Below, in pieces: positions 1-4,300 of a stretch of 7,351 nt of DNA. The stretch covers positions 1-7,351 of the forward strand of contig JAGLKH010000270.1 in the NCBI GenBank assembly GCA_023141985.1. Reading direction: 5' to 3'. Within the stretch, counting starts at the first letter, position 1; the number at the start of each line of letters is the position of its first letter. Made by a program: the position numbers and the translations under genes. The notes under the pieces are model-generated. The model saw nothing but the letters and a program-made list of their open reading frames with translations, did not search any database and had not been told where the DNA came from. Source of the DNA: Flavobacteriaceae bacterium (lineage in GTDB: Bacteria; Bacteroidota; Bacteroidia; Flavobacteriales; Flavobacteriaceae).

Positions 1-458
1 GGTGGGCGCTCATGAGATTGCTCTAAAAAGGCATAGGTCTTATTAATTTTATTAATAGAACCAATTTTATTTAAAGGTAAGCGAACAATACGGGATTGCT
101 CAGCTAATGCTTGTAAAATAGATTGACGAATCCACCAGACAGCATATGATATAAATTTAAAACCACGAGTTTCATCAAAACGTTGTGCCGCTTTAATTAA
201 ACCTAAATTACCTTCGTTAATTAAATCCGGTAAAGTTAAACCTTGATTTTGGTATTGCTTTGCTACCGAAACCACGAAACGCAAATTAGCTTTCGTTAAC
301 TTCTCTAAAGCTAATTGATCTCCGGCTTTAATACGTTGTGCTAATTCTACTTCTTCGTCAGCAGTAATTAGGTCAACTTTTCCTATTTCTTGAAGATATT
401 TGTCTAATGAAGCAGTTTCTCTATTAGTAACCTGCTTTGTAATTTTGAGTTGTCTCAT
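1..458 (-). CDS. rpoD: RNA polymerase primary sigma factor RpoD/SigA, N-terminal 152 residues (3' end outside window)
   Basis: This is the primary sigma factor, which directs RNA polymerase to housekeeping promoters. Translating the minus strand from the ATG at 458 gives 152 codons and two spare bases, open to the window edge. Seen: the start [10 protein letters not shown]; a region 1.2 segment at about residues 15-50 ([17 protein letters not shown]...); region 2 at about 52-128, with the core-binding and -10 recognition stretch ([19 protein letters not shown], then [19 protein letters not shown]); and the start of region 3 ([19 protein letters not shown]). There is no acidic region 1.1, as known for the short (about 290 residues) primary sigma factors of Bacteroidota, so roughly half the protein is present. 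The start is fixed by the conserved MRQLKIT N-terminus. The HTH gene lies 97 bp upstream on the same strand with no visible terminator between them. Identification is near certain. Confidence 0.96.
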   Translation of the reverse strand, partial: MRQLKITKQVTNRETASLDKYLQEIGKVDLITADEEVELAQRIKAGDQLALEKLTKANLRFVVSVAKQYQNQGLTLPDLINEGNLGLIKAAQRFDETRGFKFISYAVWWIRQSILQALAEQSRIVRLPLNKIGSINKINKTYAFLEQSHERP

Positions 459-513
459 CTAAAGGGTCTCCTATTTTATTTTTTGAGGGATTGTTAAACG
501 TGTCTAATAGTTA

Positions 514-540
514 TACGTAAACTTTAGGTAAAATGTTACA
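514..540 (-). promoter_or_regulatory. Candidate ECF-sigma-type promoter of rpoD
   Basis: Read on the minus strand, TGTAAC (540-535) is followed after 17 bases by CGTA (517-514). The transcription start would fall near 507, giving a leader of about 50 bases before the rpoD ATG. TGTAAC/CGT pairs with 16-17 base spacing are the general pattern of ECF sigma promoters. No TAnnTTTG box, the usual Bacteroidota housekeeping -7 element, was found in the 97-bp gap. That this is a working promoter is inferred from the motif pair alone. Confidence 0.4.
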
Positions 541-555
541 AAAAATTATTGAAAA

Positions 556-1554
556 CTATAAATAAGACAGTTTTTCGTCAATTTTAATCCTTACACGTAC
601 AGTATCTATCTTTTTAAGAATTTTATTAAAGAATAAAATCCTATCCTTTTCACCTGTATTAACTAACAGTTTAGAATTTTTCATTTGTTTTTCTAAAAGT
701 TCATAAATGTGATCACAAGTTTGTTGATGTTCAATTTTGAAATAATTAATAACTGAATATGGCGAAAAGAATACTTTTTGATGTGCAGTTTTCACCATAA
801 TTGTATTATTTAATGGGTGTAAATCACATTTATACAAATGGTATGTAGATTTGTTTTTAGAACCAATGAGACTTTGTTTTATGGTTTGTTTTTCTATATG
901 ATGTATAACTTTTTCAATATCATCACAAATATGCAAAGCATCTTCTTTAGATAGTAAACCTGATTCAAAATAATAAAGTACTTGTTGTAATGATCCAGAC
1001 AATGTATTATCTGTCCATATTTCAATAATATTTATGTAATTATATATTTCTCCCAATTTGAATGCACTATCTAAAAGAGTTTTAGGAATAGATTTATTGA
1101 AATCATCAAAAGAAACTTTACTTAAAGAAATATCTACATTCGCATCTTTCATCCAAACAAACATTTTAAATCGAGTTAAAAAGGTGTCTTTTAGTGAGTG
1201 GAAAAGCGGTATGTCTTTAGCTGAATAAATAATGGTTGCACCTTTTATTTTGGCTAAAGGAGCAAGGTTAATAAGAGATTGAATAAAATAATTTTCTAAG
1301 TCGACAATATTGGTTATACGAGGAGATAATTCAGCTACAATAGTATTCTGATTACTTACTTCAAACAACTTATTTAGTGAAATCTTATAGTGCCTTGCTA
1401 AAATTACACTTTCCTCAAGAGATAGGTTTGTTTTATTGTTAACACGTCTGTAAGCGGCATCATATCCTATATCAAGGACAGATGCTATTTCTTCAACAAA
1501 TGAGGTATTGTCTTGTGTTTTGGCCTTTAAAAATTTTATGAATTGCTCTTGCAT
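556..1554 (-). CDS. Helix-turn-helix domain protein, putative transcriptional regulator (332 aa)
   Basis: Residues about 16-66 form an XRE/BetR-like helix-turn-helix region: SFVEEIASVLDIGYDAAYRR is the likely helix pair, followed by a LSLEESVILARHYKISLNKLFE helix. This pattern is common at the N-terminus of 260-340 residue Bacteroidota regulators. The remaining 260 residues have no domain I can name. They are mixed alpha/beta, with a conserved-looking core (YSAKDIPLFHSLKDTFLTRFKMFVW at about 110-134, IEIWTDNTLSGSLQQVLYYFESGL at about 177-200) and a charged end (GEKDRILFFNKILKKI). This resembles uncharacterised flavobacterial HTH proteins I know by pattern, and no ligand is known to me. There is no signal peptide or membrane segment, so it should be cytoplasmic. 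The start at 1554 follows an A-rich leader and gives a full HTH. The gene diverges from the paralogue cluster and points toward rpoD. No TAnnTTTG box was found upstream. DNA binding is likely, but the targets are unknown. Confidence 0.85.
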   Translation of the reverse strand: MQEQFIKFLKAKTQDNTSFVEEIASVLDIGYDAAYRRVNNKTNLSLEESVILARHYKISLNKLFEVSNQNTIVAELSPRITNIVDLENYFIQSLINLAPLAKIKGATIIYSAKDIPLFHSLKDTFLTRFKMFVWMKDANVDISLSKVSFDDFNKSIPKTLLDSAFKLGEIYNYINIIEIWTDNTLSGSLQQVLYYFESGLLSKEDALHICDDIEKVIHHIEKQTIKQSLIGSKNKSTYHLYKCDLHPLNNTIMVKTAHQKVFFSPYSVINYFKIEHQQTCDHIYELLEKQMKNSKLLVNTGEKDRILFFNKILKKIDTVRVRIKIDEKLSYL

Positions 1555-1632
1555 TTTTTGAGAAATTACAAGTAGGTAAGTCTTAGGGTTTGTAAAAAAT
1601 ACAAAAAATAATTCACTTTTTCAGCATTTTGG

Positions 1633-1649
1633 TCAAATGATTATCAAAT
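1633..1649. promoter_or_regulatory. Direct repeat TCAAAT-N5-TCAAAT, candidate operator
   Basis: TCAAAT occurs at 1633-1638 and 1644-1649, with starts 11 bp apart, about one helical turn. The pair sits in the 137-bp divergent spacer between the HTH gene and the first paralogue, 10-26 bp before the candidate -7 box at 1659. Position and phasing suit a binding site for the neighbouring HTH protein. In AT-rich DNA a six-base repeat can arise by chance, so this is a weak call. Confidence 0.25.
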
Positions 1650-1658
1650 ATCACAATG

Positions 1659-1666
1659 TAGATTTG
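1659..1666 (+). promoter_or_regulatory. Candidate Bacteroidota -7 promoter box (TAGATTTG) for the paralogue cluster
   Basis: TAGATTTG matches the Bacteroidota -7 consensus TAnnTTTG exactly. Transcription would start near 1671-1674, leaving a leader of about 20 bases before the ATG at 1692. The upstream element is weak: the nearest TTG (1629-1631) is 27 bases away, longer than the usual spacing of about 17-23. This fits a promoter that needs an activator, or a chance match. Confidence 0.4.
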
Positions 1667-1676
1667 AAGTATAAAT

Positions 1677-1691
1677 CAAAAACAATATCTC
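1677..1691 (+). repeat. Duplicated translation leader, copy 1 (CAAAAACAATA-N4-ATG)
   Basis: CAAAAACAATA at 1677-1687 is followed four bases later by the ATG of the first paralogue. The same 11 bases, at the same 15-base distance, precede the second paralogue. Both copies then read C-ATGAAAA. The leader is A-rich, as is usual in Bacteroidota where Shine-Dalgarno pairing is little used. It supports the chosen start and shows that the leader was duplicated with the gene. Confidence 0.6.
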
Positions 1692-2021
1692 ATGAAAAAA
1701 CAGATAAATACTTCGGACAAAAATCAAATTATACCTATTACCCTGTTTTTCTCAGTTATAAATAGTTATTCAATGATTAGAGAATATAAGAAAATCTCTA
1801 ACACACTGGTTGATGCTGTAAGGGATGAGATTAATGTAATAATAAAAGCAAACGATAATGAAACTCATAAACTTAATAAAGTTGGAGTTGACAATGGAAG
1901 CTTTTATGGTTTTAAAAAAATAAAAGGAAAATTGGTAAAAACCTTTATAAACATAAATAGAATTAGCAAAGTACAGATTAGTGGAACCACACTATTTATA
2001 TTTTACAATGTTGTATGGTGA
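1692..2021 (+). CDS. Diverged paralogue of the adjacent small lipoproteins, lipobox lost (109 aa)
   Basis: The function is unknown. The protein aligns without gaps to the next gene over about 55 residues (20 identical by hand count), including a YKK/YKS motif, LVDAV/LDQAV and the core GxFYGFKKIKGKLVK / GKYYGVKKVKGEIVK. It also shares PITLFF with PITLLF of the third copy at the same distance from the Y of YK. At the place where the other two copies have the lipobox cysteine (LLQGC, LFRGC), this one has SYSMI, so it cannot be lipidated there. The C-terminal membrane segment and Gly-rich tail are replaced by a short end (SGTTLFIFYNVVW). It may be a soluble or weakly membrane-bound variant, or a decaying copy whose frame is still open. 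It lies 61 bp before the next paralogue, probably in one transcript. The start is supported by the shared leader. It is likely expressed, but a functional product is uncertain. Confidence 0.6.
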   Translation: MKKQINTSDKNQIIPITLFFSVINSYSMIREYKKISNTLVDAVRDEINVIIKANDNETHKLNKVGVDNGSFYGFKKIKGKLVKTFININRISKVQISGTTLFIFYNVVW

Positions 2022-2067
2022 ATGAGGATTAAATAAAATAATTAATTATAAAAAAAATTATTACTAA

Positions 2068-2082
2068 CAAAAACAATAAATC
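2068..2082 (+). repeat. Duplicated translation leader, copy 2 (CAAAAACAATA-N4-ATG)
   Basis: CAAAAACAATA at 2068-2078 lies at the same 15-base distance from the ATG (2083) as the copy at 1677. It marks the start of the second paralogue and a shared origin of the two 5' regions. The third paralogue lacks it. Confidence 0.6.
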
Positions 2083-2499
2083 ATGAAAACGTTAAAAAAA
2101 CAAACTAAAACATTTGCCCTCTTTCTATCAATTATTATTTTATTACAAGGCTGTACAGTTTACAAGTCGACTTCTGTATCATTAGATCAAGCAGTTAAAA
2201 AAGAACAAAAAGTTAAAGTTGTAACTAAAGGTAAAGAAAAATTAAAATTCAAACGTATCGGTTTTGAGGAAGGTAAATACTATGGTGTTAAAAAGGTTAA
2301 AGGTGAAATAGTAAAAGTACCTTTAGATCAAAACTTTATTGATAGTATTAGAGAAAAGGATAAAACTTTATCGACTATTGCAACTGTAGGAGTGTCAATT
2401 GTTTCATTATTAGGTGTTCTAGTTGGAGTTTATTTATTAGGTGGGGGAGGAGGATATAGCTTTAGTGGGCCACTCTTTCCGCCTGGATTTACTTTTTAA
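2083..2499 (+). CDS. Small lipoprotein with C-terminal membrane segment and Gly-rich tail (138 aa)
   Basis: The function is unknown. The N-terminus is a textbook lipoprotein signal: a basic n-region (MKTLKKQTK), a hydrophobic core, and lipobox LLQGC with the lipidated cysteine at residue 24. The mature part begins CTVYKSTSVSLDQAV, is Lys-rich, and contains the family core KFKRIxxxxGxYYGVK and FIDSIxEKDKTLS. Residues about 97-120 (TIATVGVSIVSLLGVLVGVYLL) form a hydrophobic helix with regularly spaced glycines, followed by GGGGGYSF and a Pro/Phe end. A protein with both a lipid anchor and a second membrane segment would sit tightly in the envelope. The mature part up to KTLS is identical to the third copy at 49 of 74 positions by hand count. 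The start follows the duplicated leader. No promoter box is visible in the 61-bp gap from the first paralogue, so co-transcription is likely. The copy is intact and appears to be the best-preserved member of the cluster. Confidence 0.8.
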   Translation: MKTLKKQTKTFALFLSIIILLQGCTVYKSTSVSLDQAVKKEQKVKVVTKGKEKLKFKRIGFEEGKYYGVKKVKGEIVKVPLDQNFIDSIREKDKTLSTIATVGVSIVSLLGVLVGVYLLGGGGGYSFSGPLFPPGFTF

Positions 2500-2580
2500 G
2501 AATTGAATAGTTATAAAAAGGATAGTCTGATTAAAACAAATTTTAAAAAACAGAAAATATTACATATACTTAATACATAA

Positions 2581-2618
2581 AATAAGGGAACAATTCAATT
2601 AAGAACTATTCCCTTATT
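2581..2618 (+). terminator. Hairpin after the second paralogue, possible terminator
   Basis: AATAAGGGAA (2581-2590) and TTCCCTTATT (2609-2618) are perfect 10-base inverted arms around an 18-base loop, which can itself pair in part (TTC with GAA). The hairpin lies 81 bases after the stop at 2499. No U-tract follows on the plus strand, so classical termination is doubtful, and it could instead be a processing or stabilising hairpin. The rest of the 2500-2783 spacer is AT-rich, with no gene that I can see. Confidence 0.35.
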
Positions 2619-2735
2619 CAGGTAGGTATAAATCAACTAAAACTACTATTAGTATATGAAAAACTAAAAGTAATTTAACGATATAAAAAGAGATTTTTAT
2701 ACAAATCAAATTAAGGGCTATTTCATCAATTATAA

Positions 2736-2751
2736 TATGATTTTTATCATA
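2736..2751. promoter_or_regulatory. Short dyad TATGAT-TTTT-ATCATA upstream of the third paralogue
   Basis: Six-base inverted arms around four T lie 32 bp before the ATG at 2784. They overlap a near-match to a -7 box (TAGTTTG, 2750-2756, one base short of TAnnTTTG). This could be an operator or promoter region for the third copy. Short dyads are frequent in DNA this AT-rich, so confidence is low. Confidence 0.2.
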
Positions 2752-2796
2752 GTTTGAACCTTTTTTATAATTTTTAAATAATTATGAAAACAATTA

Positions 2797-3156
2797 ATGC
2801 CAATTACATTGCTGTTTGCATTTATAATGCTTTTCCGGGGATGTACTGTTTATAAATCAATGCCTGTTTCTCTTGAACAAGCGGTTAAAAATGAAACTAA
2901 AGTTAAGGTTAAAACGAAAAGTGGCAAGAAACTAAAATTTAAAAGAATAGAAATTGAAAAAGGAAATTACTATGGTGTTAAGTACTTTCAAGGAAAAATG
3001 GAAAAAATATATTTAGAGCCAAAATTTATAGATAGTATAAATGAAAAGGATAAAACGCTTTCTATTATTTTAAGTATTGGAATTCTTGTAACTGTTAATG
3101 GAGGGTTGTTTTTGCTGGCTATTAGTGATGTTGGCTCTGGTGGTTATGTTTTTTGA
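2797..3156 (+). CDS. Small lipoprotein, third paralogue, N-terminus probably frameshifted (119 aa)
   Basis: The function is unknown. From the cysteine at residue 16 onward it closely matches the second paralogue: CTVYKSMPVSLEQAV, LKFKRIEIEKGNYYGVK and FIDSINEKDKTLS, then a hydrophobic segment (IILSIGILVTVNGGLFLLAI) and a GSGGYVF tail. The open frame starts at the ATG at 2797 with MPITLLFAFIMLFRGC. This has a lipobox-like end but no basic residue before the hydrophobic core and an Arg two residues before the Cys, which is poor for a signal peptide. An ATG at 2784 has a better leader and begins MKTIN, like the MKT/MKK of its siblings. It is out of frame by one base and its own frame stops at 2853-2855 after 23 codons. 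The simplest reading is an indel between 2784 and 2797. It may be secreted poorly or not at all. Family membership is sure; expression is not. Confidence 0.65.
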   Translation: MPITLLFAFIMLFRGCTVYKSMPVSLEQAVKNETKVKVKTKSGKKLKFKRIEIEKGNYYGVKYFQGKMEKIYLEPKFIDSINEKDKTLSIILSIGILVTVNGGLFLLAISDVGSGGYVF

Positions 3157-3187
3157 TATTGTTATCCAATTTTCATTGTTAATAAAA

Positions 3188-3195
3188 TATATTTG
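3188..3195 (+). promoter_or_regulatory. Candidate -7 box TATATTTG upstream of the SDR gene
   Basis: TATATTTG matches TAnnTTTG exactly and lies 32 bp after the third paralogue, which would give the SDR gene a leader of about 195 bases. No TTG is found at the usual upstream distance: TTG at 3159-3161 is 26 bases away and the one at 3176-3178 only 9. The rest of the 3157-3395 spacer is AT-rich, with a direct repeat TTAATAT (3226 and 3239) and no gene that I can see. Confidence 0.3.
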
Positions 3196-3395
3196 AATAA
3201 TAAAAGTTAAAATGTTGAAAATATGTTAATATTGATGATTAATATCTTAGGATAATTATATAATTTACATTCAAATGAGATATAAATATAAATGGAAAAT
3301 GCTTAATGATCGAAGTATAAATACGTTATATAAAATATAAGTTAATACCAAAGTTATAAAAACAAAGAATTTAAATACAAACTTAAAATGTAATT

Positions 3396-4220
3396 ATGAA
3401 AAATTTAAAGCATATCAATAAAACAGCATTAGTAACTGGAGCTGCTTCTGGATTAGGATTTGAGTTTTCGCTTTTATTAGCTAAAGATTCTTATAACCTA
3501 ATATTAGTAGATATTGACGCAAAAAAACTTGAATATGCAAAAGATTATATTCAAAAGGCATATGACACCAATATAGTTGTACTGGCAAAGGATTTGAGTA
3601 AACCCAATATTGCACTAAATATTTTTAACGATATTAAAGATGCTTCAGTTGATGTTTTAATAAATAATGCTGGTTTTGGTTTATTTGGTTCATTTTCAAA
3701 TACCAATTGGTATCGTGAATCTGAAATGTTAAACTTACATATAAACACTACTACCCAATTGACAAAATTATTATTAAAAGGAATGGTGGATAGAGGTCAT
3801 GGGAAGATTTTAAATATATCCTCTTTGGCAGCCTTTCTGCCAGGACCATTTATGGCTATATATTATGCTTCAAAGGCTTATATATTATCTTTCTCTGAAG
3901 CTATTGCTAATGAATTAAAAGGGACTGGAGTTACAGTAACAGTGTTGTGCCCTGGGCAAACTAAAACATCTTTTCAGGAGGTAGTTTCCAGTACATCATC
4001 AAAAAGTCAAGCAAATTTTAATATGGCTTGTCCTATTGAAGTTGCTAAATATGGATATACTGCATTGTTAAAAGGAAAAACGGTTGCAATCCCTGGAACG
4101 ATTAATAAGTTTGTAGCAACCTTGTCAAGATTTGTTCCCCGAAATATGGCGACATCTATTGTTAGAAGAATTCAAGAAAAGAATAGGCAGAAGCAACCTG
4201 AAAAAATGTTAACGAATTAA
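3396..4220 (+). CDS. Short-chain dehydrogenase/reductase (SDR), classical type, DltE/COG0300-like
   Basis: This is an NAD(P)-dependent oxidoreductase with a Rossmann fold. Seen: the cofactor loop TGAASGLG at residues 14-21; an acidic residue at the end of beta-2 (LILVDID, D39), which in this family usually favours NAD(H); NNAG at 90-93; and a complete catalytic set with N117, S143 (ISS), Y156 and K160 (YYASK). The PG motif (CPGQTKTSF) follows at about 185-193. The tail (IPGTINKFVATLSRFVPRNMATSIVRR) is typical of the DltE-like SDR group, whose substrates are mostly unknown. At 274 residues the length is normal and nothing is missing. There is no signal peptide, so it is cytoplasmic, perhaps membrane-associated through the basic-hydrophobic tail. 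It stands alone on its transcript or follows the lipoproteins by 239 bp, and it converges with pnp. The substrate cannot be read from the sequence. The start follows an AATTATGAAAA leader and places the Rossmann strand normally. Confidence 0.93.
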   Translation: MKNLKHINKTALVTGAASGLGFEFSLLLAKDSYNLILVDIDAKKLEYAKDYIQKAYDTNIVVLAKDLSKPNIALNIFNDIKDASVDVLINNAGFGLFGSFSNTNWYRESEMLNLHINTTTQLTKLLLKGMVDRGHGKILNISSLAAFLPGPFMAIYYASKAYILSFSEAIANELKGTGVTVTVLCPGQTKTSFQEVVSSTSSKSQANFNMACPIEVAKYGYTALLKGKTVAIPGTINKFVATLSRFVPRNMATSIVRRIQEKNRQKQPEKMLTN

Positions 4221-4247
4221 TTATTACTGAGATTATGAAAACAAGAA

Positions 4248-4275
4248 AAAACCCTTAGCATTCACTAAGGGTTTT
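4248..4275. terminator. Bidirectional intrinsic terminator between the SDR gene and pnp
   Basis: An 11-bp perfect stem (AAAACCCTTAG at 4248-4258, CTAAGGGTTTT at 4265-4275) closes on a 6-base loop. A-tracts and T-tracts at its ends provide a U-run in both directions. It lies 27 bases after the SDR stop and 25 bases after the pnp stop, so one hairpin can serve both converging genes. Confidence 0.85.
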
Positions 4276-4300
4276 GATCGTTATTTATACAAGTTAGAAA

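Noticed and set aside
1692..3156. Toxin-antitoxin or bacteriocin operon (small hydrophobic, Gly-rich products beside an HTH gene)
   Set aside because: The products have lipoprotein signals and a long polar core, and no immunity, export or antitoxin-like partner is visible; size and layout alone do not support it.
3349..3356. CAAAGTTA, a TAnnTTTG box on the minus strand
   Set aside because: No minus-strand gene lies downstream for it to serve; it is a likely chance match in AT-rich DNA.
3551..3748. Minus-strand open frame of 65 codons
   Set aside because: It lies inside the SDR gene, whose Rossmann motifs fix the real frame, and the translation shows no domain.
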